64,000 nucleotides of DNA, from positions 186,001 to 250,000 of the forward strand of contig CAWCBE010000014.1 in NCBI GenBank assembly GCA_963793825.1, read 5' to 3'. A program made the translations under genes and the position numbers. The notes under the pieces are model-generated. The model made no database searches, had not been told where the DNA came from, and saw only the letters and a list, made by a program, of their open reading frames with translations. Every line of letters begins with the position of its first letter. Positions within the stretch are counted from its first letter, which is position 1. This document shows positions 1 through 8,484 of the stretch, in pieces. This DNA comes from RYN-230 sp963793825 (lineage in GTDB: Bacteria > Actinomycetota > Actinomycetes > Streptosporangiales > Streptosporangiaceae).

Positions 1-1448
1 ACGTCATCCAGCACGCGGCGGACGCGCTCCGCCTGCTCCGGGCGGGACAGCCGGTAGAAGCGCCGCAGCGGCTCGGCCACGATCTGGCCGACTGTCTTCC
101 GCGGATGGAGGGAGGTGTACGGGTTCTGGAAAACGTACTGGACCTGCCGGAGTACCTGCTTCGGGCGCTGCCGGGCGGCCCGGGCCAGCGGCTCACCGTG
201 CAGTTCCGCCTGTCCCGTCCAGCCGCGGTGCAGTCCGGTGATGCAGCGGGCCAGCGTGGTCTTGCCGGAGCCGGACTCGCCCACGACGGCTACGCAGCTC
301 CGGGCGGGCACGTCGAGGTCGATGCCGGCCAGCGCGGGAACCCGGCCATAACTGGCGCTCACCCCGCGCAGCGACAGCACGATGTCCGGCGGCGGGGCGG
401 CCGCTGGTCCCGGCCGGCCGGGCCCCGCGGACCGGGCGGGGGCCTGGCCGGGCCGCAGGCAGCGGACCGTATGCCCGCCGAGTACCGCGGGCTCCGGTTC
501 CCGGGCCCGGCACTCATCGAGGGCGAGGCCGCAGCGGGGAGCGAAGCCGCACCCTGCGCCGCGCTGCCCGGGCGGCGGCTGCTGCCCGGGTATCCCGGCC
601 AGCGGACGGCTGGTGTCCGGGCTGGGCACCGCCGCGAGCAGGGCTGCCGTGTAGGGGTGCAGCGGCCGGCTCAGCAGCGTGCTCGGGGCACCCGCTTCCA
701 CGATGCGGCCGGCGTACATGACGGCGACCTCGGTGGCCAGCCCGCTCACCACGGCCAGGTCGTGACTGACGTACACGGCAGCCACCTGGTAATGGCCGCA
801 CAAGCCGCACAGGGTGTCGAGGACGTGCCGCTGCGTGGAGACGTCCAGGCCGGTGGTCGGCTCGTCCAGCACGATCAGCGAAGGCCGGCAGGCGAAGGCC
901 ATGGCCAGCCCGACGCGCTGCTGCTGGCCGCCGGACAGCTGATGCGGGTACCGCCGCAGCAGGTCCGGTGCCGCCTCGAGACGGGCCTCGTGCAGCACCT
1001 CGGCGATCCGGGCCGTTACGCCCGCCGCGGGCACGGCGTGCACCCGCAGGGCCTCGCGCAGCTGATACCCGATCCGGAGCGCCGGGTTCAGGGCGGCGGC
1101 GGGGTCCTGCGGCACGTAACTGACCCGGGCGCCGCGGATCCGGCGCAGCCCGGCGGCCCCCTGCCCGAGCAGGTCCACCCCGTCCAGGCAGATCTCGCCT
1201 CGGCTGACGGCCAGGCCGCGCCGGGTATGGCCGAGCAGGGCCAGGGCCACCGTGGTCTTCCCTGACCCGGACTCGCCGACGAGGCCGAGCACCCGGCCCG
1301 GCCCGATGGTGAAGGAGACCCCGCTGACGACGGGCGGCCCGCCGTGACCGCACCGGATCTCCAGGTCGCGGACGGCCAGGCGGGGCGGGGGCGCGGGATC
1401 CGGCGCTCCTGTCCCGGGGACCGCAGCCGGCGTGCCGTGCGCCGTCAC
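1..1448 (-). CDS. ABC transporter, fused double ATP-binding protein (peptide/nickel type), 3' end cut by the window
   Basis: Energises uptake through the two permeases encoded just upstream. Two complete-looking nucleotide-binding domains are read in one frame. The first has a Walker A at residues 58-66 (GESGSGKT), the signature LSGGQQQR near 171 and a Walker B LIVLDEP near 191. It ends in the Cys-rich tail typical of Dpp/Opp ATPases (Cys near 300, 306, 313 and 330). A Pro/Gly-rich linker (about 332-355) leads to the second domain, with Walker A near 390-398; the window ends at codon 482, before its signature motif. Two-domain fusions of DppD and DppF are known (YejF-like). The GTG start overlaps the upstream permease stop as GTGA, implying translational coupling. 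Substrate cannot be told; dipeptide, oligopeptide, nickel and sugar systems all share this fold. Confidence 0.9.
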   Translation of the reverse strand, partial: MTAHGTPAAVPGTGAPDPAPPPRLAVRDLEIRCGHGGPPVVSGVSFTIGPGRVLGLVGESGSGKTTVALALLGHTRRGLAVSRGEICLDGVDLLGQGAAGLRRIRGARVSYVPQDPAAALNPALRIGYQLREALRVHAVPAAGVTARIAEVLHEARLEAAPDLLRRYPHQLSGGQQQRVGLAMAFACRPSLIVLDEPTTGLDVSTQRHVLDTLCGLCGHYQVAAVYVSHDLAVVSGLATEVAVMYAGRIVEAGAPSTLLSRPLHPYTAALLAAVPSPDTSRPLAGIPGQQPPPGQRGAGCGFAPRCGLALDECRAREPEPAVLGGHTVRCLRPGQAPARSAGPGRPGPAAAPPPDIVLSLRGVSASYGRVPALAGIDLDVPARSCVAVVGESGSGKTTLARCITGLHRGWTGQAELHGEPLARAARQRPKQVLRQVQYVFQNPYTSLHPRKTVGQIVAEPLRRFYRLSRPEQAERVRRVLDD

Positions 1449-2401
1449 CGCGCCCGGCCCTCAGTCACGCCGAGGTCGTCGACCAGCGCCGCTTCCTCTG
1501 GCGGGCGGTCCACGCCGAGCGCAGCCCGGCCGATCGCATCGGCCAGCAGGTTGGTGCCGATGGTGAGCAGGCCGATCATCGCGGCCGGGACGACCACCGC
1601 CCACGGATTCAGCGCCAGGCCGACCCGGTTCTCATTGATCATCGTCCCCCAGTTGGCGGCCGGCGGGGGCTGGCCGAATCCCAGGAAGGCCAGCCCGGTC
1701 ATGATGACGATCGAGTAAGTCAGCCGCAGCCCCGCCTCCACCATCAGCGGGGTGCTCAGGCTGGGCAGGATCTCCCGGGCCATCACCGCGGCGGGCCGCA
1801 GCCCCTGCAACTGGGCCACCGTGACATAGTCGCGCTCGGAGATGTCCAGCGTGGCGGACCGCAGCACCCGGGCGACCGCGGGCGCATGAGCGAGGCCGAC
1901 GGCCAGCACGATCAGCCAGAGCCGGGGGCCGAGGATGCTCAGCAGCAGCAGGGCGAAGACCAGCTGGGGAAAGGCCAGGATCACGTCCACCGTCCGCATG
2001 AGCAGCCCATCCGGGAAACCCCTCAGGTAAGCGGCGGCCACCCCGGCGGCTGCGCCGACCGCGACGCCGATCAGCGTGGCCGCCGCGGCCATCAGCAGCA
2101 GCAGCCAGCCGCCGTCGAGCACCCGGGACGCCACGTCGCGGCCCAGCACGTCGCCGCCGAGCGGGAACTGGCCGGACGGCTTGCCGAAGGGCAGGGTAAG
2201 CAGGGCGTCGGACGGGTGCGGGGCCAGGACCGGGCCCGCGGCAGCGATCACCACAACCAGGGCGGTGAGCCCGAGCCCGATACGGCCGCGAAGGCTCCGC
2301 CCCGCCTGGCCGAGGACGGCCAGCCACTGATGGCGGCGGATCCGTTCCGGCGGCGGGGCGCCGGAACGCCCCGGGCCGGCCGGGCTCAGGCTGGCCGGCA
2401 T
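1445..2401 (-). CDS. ABC transporter permease, DppC family
   Basis: Inner-membrane permease of the peptide/nickel importer family, 318 residues, close to the usual DppC size. The N-terminus has the family pattern of a cytoplasmic lead, one membrane segment (around residues 40-60), a periplasmic loop containing GGDVLGRDV, then about five more segments. The EAA-loop that contacts the ATPase is visible near RDYVTVAQLQGL. The start ATG lies 8 nt after the stop of the partner permease, and the stop overlaps the ATPase start. Permease, permease and double ATPase therefore form one co-translated unit. A substrate cannot be predicted from permease sequence alone. Confidence 0.93.
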   Translation of the reverse strand: MPASLSPAGPGRSGAPPPERIRRHQWLAVLGQAGRSLRGRIGLGLTALVVVIAAAGPVLAPHPSDALLTLPFGKPSGQFPLGGDVLGRDVASRVLDGGWLLLLMAAAATLIGVAVGAAAGVAAAYLRGFPDGLLMRTVDVILAFPQLVFALLLLSILGPRLWLIVLAVGLAHAPAVARVLRSATLDISERDYVTVAQLQGLRPAAVMAREILPSLSTPLMVEAGLRLTYSIVIMTGLAFLGFGQPPPAANWGTMINENRVGLALNPWAVVVPAAMIGLLTIGTNLLADAIGRAALGVDRPPEEAALVDDLGVTEGRAR

Positions 2402-2409
2402 GCCCGCCC

Positions 2410-3621
2410 CTACCGGGGGATCCGGTGCCGCGGCGTGGCCAGCACCGCGATCACGTCGGTCACGATGTTGACCAGCACGTAGAACGCGGCCAGCACCACG
2501 ACGATGAACTGGATGACCGGAATATCGCGGTCGTCGACCGCGTAGACCAGGCCCTGGCCGATGCCCGGGAAGGCGAACACGTACTCCACCAGGACCACCC
2601 CGCCCGCGAGGTACAGGAAGTTAAGGCCGATGACCTGGACTACCGGCGCGGTGGCGTTAGGCAGCGCGTGCACCGCCACGATCCGCCACAGCGGCACCCC
2701 CTTCAGCCGGGCCATCTCCACGTAGTCGGAGTCCAGCGCCTCGATCATGGCGGCACGCGTCATCCGCTGGATGTACGGGACGATCACGATGACCAGGGTG
2801 GCCACCGGCAGGATGAGCAGCCTCGGGGCGTTCCACGCGTACGTGCCCGGCGCCAGCAGTGACACCGCAGGCAGCAGGTGAGTAAGGCCGGTAGCGAACA
2901 GGATGATCAAGCCGATCGCCACCACGAACTCCGGCAGCGAGGTCACGGCCAGCGCGGTGACCGCCGTGATGTGATCCAGCCAGCCGTCTTTGCGCAGCGC
3001 GGTCCACGCGCCGAGCACCACGCCGCACACCGCGCCGAGCAGTCCGGCGGCCCCGGCCAGCACGGCCGAGTTGATCAGCCTGGGCTCGACGTAGCCCCAC
3101 ACCGGCTGCCCGTTGGCCAGTGACTGGCCGAGATGGCCGCTGAGCAGCCCGGAAAACCAGACCCAGTACTGGTCCAGCAGCCCGCGGTTGAGGTGCAGCG
3201 CCGCCTCCAGCCGGTGCACGGCCGCCGGATTCCCGGCCGCGTCACGGCCCAGCACCGCGACGGCGGCATTGCCCGGCAGCACCTCGGTGGCCCCGAAGAC
3301 CAGCACCGACACCACGCAGAGGGTGAACATCCCCAGCGCCGCCCGCTGTGCGACGAGGTAGCCCACCGGGTGTGCGGCGCGGGCTGACCGCAGCCGGGCG
3401 GCGGCCCGGGCCGGGCCGGCGGGGTGGCCCGGTGCCGCCTGCGGCCCGCTGGGTGCCAGGGGCGACGTGGTCCCGCCAGGATCTGCCTCCGGGACTCCGG
3501 TACGGGGCGCCAGGGGCGACGTGGTCCCGCCAGGATCTGCCTCCGGGACGCCGGTACGGGGCGCCGGGAGCGACGTGGTCCCGCCGGGTACCGGCCGCCG
3601 AGCCGAACGGGCGCGTGCCAC
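2410..3621 (-). CDS. ABC transporter permease, DppB family, with a repeat-containing N-terminal extension
   Basis: First permease of the importer. The conserved DppB body starts near GYLVAQRAALGMF and has six predicted membrane segments, with the cytoplasmic loop DSDYVEMARLKGV that couples to the ATPase. The start is uncertain. GTG at 3621 is preceded by AAGGGA and gives 403 residues, longer than the usual 310-340 because of about 85 Pro/Gly-rich residues that include an 18-residue tandem repeat. A GTG at 3366 would give a standard 318-residue protein without repeats; an in-frame ATG at 3735 and a TTG at 3765 are also open. I infer that at least part of the extension may be untranslated leader. 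The gene is divergent from the oxidoreductase/binding-protein pair. Confidence 0.85.
   Translation of the reverse strand: MARARSARRPVPGGTTSLPAPRTGVPEADPGGTTSPLAPRTGVPEADPGGTTSPLAPSGPQAAPGHPAGPARAAARLRSARAAHPVGYLVAQRAALGMFTLCVVSVLVFGATEVLPGNAAVAVLGRDAAGNPAAVHRLEAALHLNRGLLDQYWVWFSGLLSGHLGQSLANGQPVWGYVEPRLINSAVLAGAAGLLGAVCGVVLGAWTALRKDGWLDHITAVTALAVTSLPEFVVAIGLIILFATGLTHLLPAVSLLAPGTYAWNAPRLLILPVATLVIVIVPYIQRMTRAAMIEALDSDYVEMARLKGVPLWRIVAVHALPNATAPVVQVIGLNFLYLAGGVVLVEYVFAFPGIGQGLVYAVDDRDIPVIQFIVVVLAAFYVLVNIVTDVIAVLATPRHRIPR
3455..3588. repeat. 54-bp tandem repeat (two full units plus a partial third)
   Basis: Units begin at 3455, 3509 and 3563; the first two differ at only a few positions and the third diverges after about 25 bases. 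If translated on the minus strand with dppB it keeps frame and adds an 18-residue Gly/Thr/Pro-rich block per copy. It sits exactly where the dppB start is ambiguous. Confidence 0.9.
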
Positions 3622-4118
3622 GACATTGATCCCTTCGCCAGCGCACCGGCGCCGCCGCCAGCGCCTGTCCCGCCTCAAGCCGCCATCGCCCCGGCCGGCC
3701 CGGCTGCCCAGGCCAAAATGGCGACCGGTCCTCATTACCGTAACGGCACCGCTGCGGGCGGGCAACGCCCGCTGCCATTTACTGTAAGGCTTAGTAGTAA
3801 TCTAACCAGGCGGCTATATCAGGCTGCCGGCCGAGCCCGGCGCGCACAGCCGGGTGAACTATTTGCCGGATTCGGCACGTATCCGGCGGCCCTCAGAATA
3901 TTCTGCACGGGAGCGCTTGACCGGGCGCGGAGCAGCCTGGCGGCCTGCAGGCGGGCACTTCCGGCCCCGGATGGCGCCCAATAGTTTCTCGAACTTCCTT
4001 AGTAATTCAGGTGTTACTGCAGCGGGCCAAGGGAAGGTCGTTTCGCCGTTGGTCTTCCGTTGCTTATCCCGCCACTGGCGGGCGGAACGGAACTCACGCA
4101 CACTGGAGGCACGGGCAG
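3622..4118. other. Divergent promoter region between the permease and oxidoreductase genes
   Basis: No gene is supported here. A markedly A/T-rich patch at about 3776-3812 (including TTAGTAGTAATC) stands out against GC-rich surroundings and is the likely site of divergent promoters. The minus-strand frame stays open through part of it, so a longer dppB N-terminus cannot be excluded. No operator palindrome was identified. Confidence 0.5.
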
Positions 4119-5150
4119 GTGAAAGCGGCGGCGTTCTATGAATACGGACCCCCGGAGGCCATGCAATATGCGGATATCCCCGATCCCGTGATCGGCCCCC
4201 GGGACGTCCTCATCCGGGTGCAGGCCTGCGGCGTCAACCACTCGGACCTGGACTCCCGGGCCGGGACATCCCGGTGGTCGTTCAGGCTGCCGATGGTCCT
4301 CGGCGCAGAGTTCACCGGAACCGTCGTCGGCATGGGCCGGGAGGCCGGCCCGGTCCAGGCCGGCGACCTGGTGACGGCGTTCCAGCAGTACAGCTGCGGC
4401 CGGTGTGCCCAGTGCGCCAAGTGGCGGCCGGATCTCTGCGCCGCTTTCGAGATCTTCGGCACCACGCGCTGGGGCGGGTACGGCGAACTGGTCAGCGTCC
4501 CCGCCGAGGTGGTGATCCCGCTCCAGCCGTCCGACGACCCACTGGCCATGGCGGCAGGGCAGTGCGCGGTCAGCACTGCATGGCACATGGTGAACCGGCT
4601 GGGGCTGGTCCGGCCGGGAGAACTGGTGCTCATCCCCTCAGCCTCGGGCGGCGTGGCCGGCGCGCTGGTCCAGTGCGCGAAGCTGGCCGGGGCCACCGTG
4701 ATCGCGACGGTCGGCACGACGGCCAAGGCTGAACGGGTCGCGCCGCTTGGTGCGGACCTGGTTCTCGTCCGGGGTGACGGGGATATCGCCGCGGACCTGC
4801 TGCGGGCCACCAGTGGCCGCCGTTTCGACGCCGTCCTCGACACCGTCGGCGGCACGCTGTTCGCTGCGCACCTGTCCGTGCTGCGCGAAGAAGGCCGGCT
4901 GATCACCTGCGGCGCCCACGCCGGCGAGGTGGTCCGGCTCGACCTGGTCCCGCTGTTCCGGAACGGCTGGCGCATCGTCGGCTTCCGGCTGGCGCCCCCC
5001 GATGACCTGGCCGCGTCGCTGGACCTCATCCGGCGCGGTTCCATCACCGTACCTATCGCCGCCACCTTCCCCGTCAGCGACGCGGCGGCCGCGCACCGGT
5101 TCCTCGAACGGCGCCAGCACGTCGGGAAAGTGCTTCTCGTCGCCGACTAA
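4119..5150 (+). CDS. Zinc-type alcohol dehydrogenase / quinone oxidoreductase family protein
   Basis: 343-residue member of the medium-chain dehydrogenase/reductase superfamily: N-terminal GroES-like domain and C-terminal Rossmann domain. The structural zinc loop CGRCAQCAKWRPDLC has four Cys. The first catalytic zinc ligand is kept in CGVNHSD, but the usual GHE is GAE, so a His ligand is missing and the catalytic zinc site is probably absent or altered. The nucleotide-binding motif is replaced by SASGGVAGALVQ, as in quinone oxidoreductases. The GTG start follows a GGAG at 4105-4108. The stop is 26 nt before the next gene (binding protein), suggesting co-transcription with a transporter component. 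Substrate unknown; an NADPH-dependent quinone or enone reductase is plausible. Confidence 0.85.
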   Translation: MKAAAFYEYGPPEAMQYADIPDPVIGPRDVLIRVQACGVNHSDLDSRAGTSRWSFRLPMVLGAEFTGTVVGMGREAGPVQAGDLVTAFQQYSCGRCAQCAKWRPDLCAAFEIFGTTRWGGYGELVSVPAEVVIPLQPSDDPLAMAAGQCAVSTAWHMVNRLGLVRPGELVLIPSASGGVAGALVQCAKLAGATVIATVGTTAKAERVAPLGADLVLVRGDGDIAADLLRATSGRRFDAVLDTVGGTLFAAHLSVLREEGRLITCGAHAGEVVRLDLVPLFRNGWRIVGFRLAPPDDLAASLDLIRRGSITVPIAATFPVSDAAAAHRFLERRQHVGKVLLVAD

Positions 5151-5176
5151 CCCGTCACTTCCTGGAGGTAGGTCCC

Positions 5177-6796
5177 GTGGATCGATCGGATCGAAGCAGC
5201 ACGCCGCGGCCGGAGCCGGGACTCCGGCGCCGAGAGTTCCTGCGCGGGATCGCAGCAGCCGGCGCCGTGGCCGGAACCGGGGGCTTACTGGGCGGGTGCG
5301 GCGGATCGTCGGCGGGCAGCACCCAGCACCTGACCGGGGCCAGCGGCCGGGCCCGCCGGGGCGGCAACCTGAGGCTCGGCCTCACCGGCGGCTCGAGTTC
5401 GGACACCGTCAACCCGCACAAGAGCCTCACCTACATCGACACGTCCCGGCTGCAGTCCCTCTACCAGCCCCTGGTCCAGCTGAACAGCCAGGCCGAGATC
5501 GAGTACGTACTGGCCGAGTCGATCACCGCGAATCACGGCTCGCTGGCGCAGTGGGTGATCCGGCTCCGGCCGGGCATCACCTTCCACGACGGCAAGGACT
5601 TCACTGCGGCCGACGTCCTCTACACGTTCCAGCGGATCTCCAGCAACAACTTCACCGGGAAGTTCGGGCTGGGCCCGATCGACCTGGGCCGCACCAAGGC
5701 ACTGGACAAGCTCACCGTGCTGGTGCAGCTCACCAAGCCGTTCTCCAGCTTCGTGGAGCAGCTGGCCGCCTTCTGGTACAACCTCTACATCGCCCCGGCG
5801 GGCTTCGACCCGGCCCGGCCGGTCGGCACCGGGCCGTTCGTCTACCAGAGCTTCAGTCCCGGCCAGCGCAGCGTGTTCACCCGCAACCCGCACTACTGGA
5901 AAGCCGGGCTGCCCCACGTGAACACCCTGACCATCATCGATTTCAGCGACAACACCACACTCCAGGATGCGCTGGCCACCAGCGTGATCGACGGCGCTGG
6001 CGCGCTCGACGGACCGCAGATCGCCTCGTTGGCCACCACGAGCGGGATCAAGACGGTGGTGTCCCACTCCGGGGAGATCATCCCCTTCACCATGCGTGTG
6101 GACCAGCCGCCCTTCAACGACGTCAACGTCCGGCAGGCTATGCGGCTGCTCACCGACCGCCCGCAGCTGATCGACTCGGCGCTCGACGGGTACGGGGTGG
6201 TCGCCAACGACCTGTTCTCCCCCTTTGACCCCGACTTCGACCACTCGCTGGTACGGCCCGCTCAGGGTGACATACCGCAGGCCAAGTTCCTGCTGAAGAA
6301 GGCAGGCCAGGAGAATCTCACGGTGACCCTGACCACTTCGGCGGTGGCCACCGGCACGGTCGCCATGGCGACGGTGCTGGCCGCTCAGGCCAAGGCCGCG
6401 GGGGTGACCATCAAGATCAGCAATGTCCCGGCCGGCGTATTCTTCGGGCCGGATTACCTCAAGTGGAACTTCAGCCAGGACTACTACAACTATTACCCCT
6501 ACCTGGCGCAGGTCGCGGAGTCCATGCTGGCGGGCTCACCGTTCAACGAGACGCATACCGACAATGCCCGCTACACCAGCCTCTACAACCAGGCGAACAC
6601 GACCGCGGACCCCTCGCTGCGCCAAGAGATCCTGCGCGAGATGCAGGCCTTCGACTTCAATGAAGGCGGCTACCTCATCCCCGCCTACATCGATGTGCTG
6701 GACGCGTACAGCGACAAAGTAACCGGCTATACCTCAGGGAAGGTCGGGCAGCCGCTGTCCAACTTCGACTTCGAGGACTTCGCCTTTCTCAGCTGA
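5177..6796 (+). CDS. Peptide/nickel-type ABC transporter substrate-binding lipoprotein, Tat-exported
   Basis: 539 residues, solute-binding protein family 5 (DppA/OppA/NikA). The N-terminus has a twin-arginine motif (RRREFL, residues 17-22) followed by a lipobox LLGGC with the lipidated Cys at 41, so it should be exported folded and anchored outside the membrane. Family landmarks include WVIRLRPGITFHDGKDFTAADV and a PVGTGPFVYQ segment. GTG is chosen because GGAGGTAGG lies a few bases upstream. It probably delivers substrate to the divergently encoded permease/ATPase set; the arrangement with the oxidoreductase in between is unusual. Confidence 0.93.
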   Translation: MDRSDRSSTPRPEPGLRRREFLRGIAAAGAVAGTGGLLGGCGGSSAGSTQHLTGASGRARRGGNLRLGLTGGSSSDTVNPHKSLTYIDTSRLQSLYQPLVQLNSQAEIEYVLAESITANHGSLAQWVIRLRPGITFHDGKDFTAADVLYTFQRISSNNFTGKFGLGPIDLGRTKALDKLTVLVQLTKPFSSFVEQLAAFWYNLYIAPAGFDPARPVGTGPFVYQSFSPGQRSVFTRNPHYWKAGLPHVNTLTIIDFSDNTTLQDALATSVIDGAGALDGPQIASLATTSGIKTVVSHSGEIIPFTMRVDQPPFNDVNVRQAMRLLTDRPQLIDSALDGYGVVANDLFSPFDPDFDHSLVRPAQGDIPQAKFLLKKAGQENLTVTLTTSAVATGTVAMATVLAAQAKAAGVTIKISNVPAGVFFGPDYLKWNFSQDYYNYYPYLAQVAESMLAGSPFNETHTDNARYTSLYNQANTTADPSLRQEILREMQAFDFNEGGYLIPAYIDVLDAYSDKVTGYTSGKVGQPLSNFDFEDFAFLS

Positions 6797-6882
6797 CCCG
6801 GTCGGCCCGGCTGGCCGGCCGCCATGCGGCGCGGCGGGGCCGGCCCGGTCCATAAGGACCCGGGCGGTGGCGGGCCCGGCTG

Positions 6883-7017
6883 CCCGGGGCGGGCCGGACC
6901 GGTCGGCCCGGGGCGGGCCGGACCGGTCGGACCGGGCCGGGGCGGGCGGGCAGGGCGGGCGGACCGGGCCGGGGCGGGCGGACAGGGCGGTCGGACCGGG
7001 CCGGGGCGGGGCGGGCG
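6883..7017. repeat. GC-rich tandem repeats, 24-bp and 32-bp units
   Basis: Two exact-looking 24-bp units (from 6883 and 6907) are followed by about 2.7 copies of a 32-bp unit (from 6931, 6963 and 6995) made of Gs and Cs in GGCC/CGGG blocks. The array fills most of the 257-bp gap between convergent genes. No coding function is supported. Confidence 0.85.
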
Positions 7018-7053
7018 GCACGGGGCCGCCGGGCAGCGCCCCTCGCCCCCCGC

Positions 7054-8079
7054 TCAGCGCAATGCCATGCTCCTGACCGAGATGGTCCTGGAGACCATGC
7101 CGGTGCCGTACATGAGATCAGCCACCCGCTGCACCTGCCCAGTGCTCAGGAACGTCGGGTACTGCCCGACCGTGACGAGATCGGCTGTCCGCGAGGACAT
7201 CCCGGGCAGGGTGCGCAGCACCGAGCGCACGGTGCCGGGCTGGGCCGAAGCCGCTGTCGCCACGATGAGCGCGGCGCGGAAGCCGCGCAGCGCGGTCCCA
7301 TCCCGGCGCGCGACGCCCGCCGTGGCGAAGTAACCGGACAGCGGCAGGCTGGCAGTCACCCCGCTGCACGCATCGAGCAGCTCGACGGCGCCCAGCTCGC
7401 TCTCGGCCTGCAAGATGTAGGGCTGCGTCGCCACGATGGCGCTGACCGCGTGATCGCGCAGCGCGCCGATCATGCTGCTGGCCGGCATGGCCTCCCAGCG
7501 GATGCTGGATGGGCTCACGCCGTCGCTCTGCAGGACGGCCTCGGTAGCCAGCGTCTCCATGTTGTACGGCGCGTCCGCCGCAAACGGCGCGAGATCCGGG
7601 GACGGCGTGGCCACGGCGGCGCCTTGCAGGTCCTCCGGGGCGGTGACCGGCGAGCCAGGCAGGGTGAGCACCTCCAGCAAGCCCGGCACCGCGTCATAGC
7701 CGTCCGCGATGAGCCGGAGCCGGGCATGCGCCTGGGCCTCGGTGTACAGCAGGTCGGCGTAGTCACCGCCGATGACGTCGGCCTGCCCGCTGGCGAGCGC
7801 GGCATAGGCCTGCCGCACGGTCTGGTACGTCTGCACCGTCACGTCCACGCCCTGCCGGGTGAACAGCCCGTCGGCGACGGCCAGCTGGAGCGGGGCATTG
7901 GCAAAGCCCGGGACGACCGCCACCGTGAGTTGCTGGTTCACCGCGGCCGCCGGGGCGGCTGTCCCCGGCACGCGGCAGCCGCCCGCGAGCAGGACCAGCG
8001 TGGCGGGCACCAGCATCATGCCCGGCCACCGCACCCGGCTACGGCACCGCGCGCGCACCCCGGCCGTCAGCAGCTTCAT
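7054..8079 (-). CDS. NMT1/SsuA-like ABC transporter substrate-binding lipoprotein
   Basis: 341 residues. The signal peptide ends in lipobox LAGGC (Cys 35), then a type II periplasmic-binding fold of the nitrate/sulfonate/thiamine-precursor group: VAVVPGFANAPLQLAVADGLF near the start, GQADVIGGDYADL in the middle. It resembles binding proteins for taurine, alkanesulfonates or pyrimidine thiamine precursors. No cognate permease or ATPase lies next to it, so it is either an orphan or works with components elsewhere. ATG is preceded by GGGAGC. It converges on the peptide-binding-protein gene and diverges from the conservon. Confidence 0.85.
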   Translation of the reverse strand: MKLLTAGVRARCRSRVRWPGMMLVPATLVLLAGGCRVPGTAAPAAAVNQQLTVAVVPGFANAPLQLAVADGLFTRQGVDVTVQTYQTVRQAYAALASGQADVIGGDYADLLYTEAQAHARLRLIADGYDAVPGLLEVLTLPGSPVTAPEDLQGAAVATPSPDLAPFAADAPYNMETLATEAVLQSDGVSPSSIRWEAMPASSMIGALRDHAVSAIVATQPYILQAESELGAVELLDACSGVTASLPLSGYFATAGVARRDGTALRGFRAALIVATAASAQPGTVRSVLRTLPGMSSRTADLVTVGQYPTFLSTGQVQRVADLMYGTGMVSRTISVRSMALR

Positions 8080-8484
8080 GATGCTCCCTTCTCCGCGGGC
8101 CGGCGCCGGTGAATGGCTGAGCCCGGCAATTTCCGAAGCAATGTAGTAGTTTTCATCTCTCTAAGCCTGCTAGTAGAATGCAATTTCCGAAGCACAATAG
8201 TAAATGGCCCGGAACACTTCGCCAGGCTAACCTGCCGACCGCGCACACGCTGCCGTAAAGCACGCTTTGGTCAGCCCCTCTTGCCCTCAGAATTAAGATA
8301 TGCAACAGTGGTCACAATTAGAGCGGGCCGGACCGGATAGACGTACAGTTGGCTACCGACCCTGTTGATACGGTCGCGTCCAGAATGGCTGAGCCGGAAA
8401 ACGGCGCCCGCCATTCGGGGTGCCGCATCGGTACCCGCGGCCCGTTCGGCACCTGCTGTTTCCCGGGTGAGAGGTGCAGGCACT
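8080..8484. other. Divergent intergenic region upstream of the conservon
   Basis: About 400 bp between the NMT1-like lipoprotein gene and the sensor kinase. It is clearly A/T-richer than its surroundings at 8127-8210 and contains a duplicated 15-bp word described separately. An open frame into the kinase begins with a TTG at 8365, but the stretch 8365-8484 encodes low-complexity sequence and is more likely leader. Confidence 0.5.
8126..8194. repeat. Duplicated 15-bp word GCAATTTCCGAAGCA, candidate regulator sites
   Basis: Identical copies at 8126-8140 and 8180-8194, 54 bp apart start to start, in the A/T-rich divergent promoter region. Each is followed by a similar A/T-rich run. Direct repeats at such spacing are typical of transcription-factor sites, but no factor can be named. 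Confidence 0.6.
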
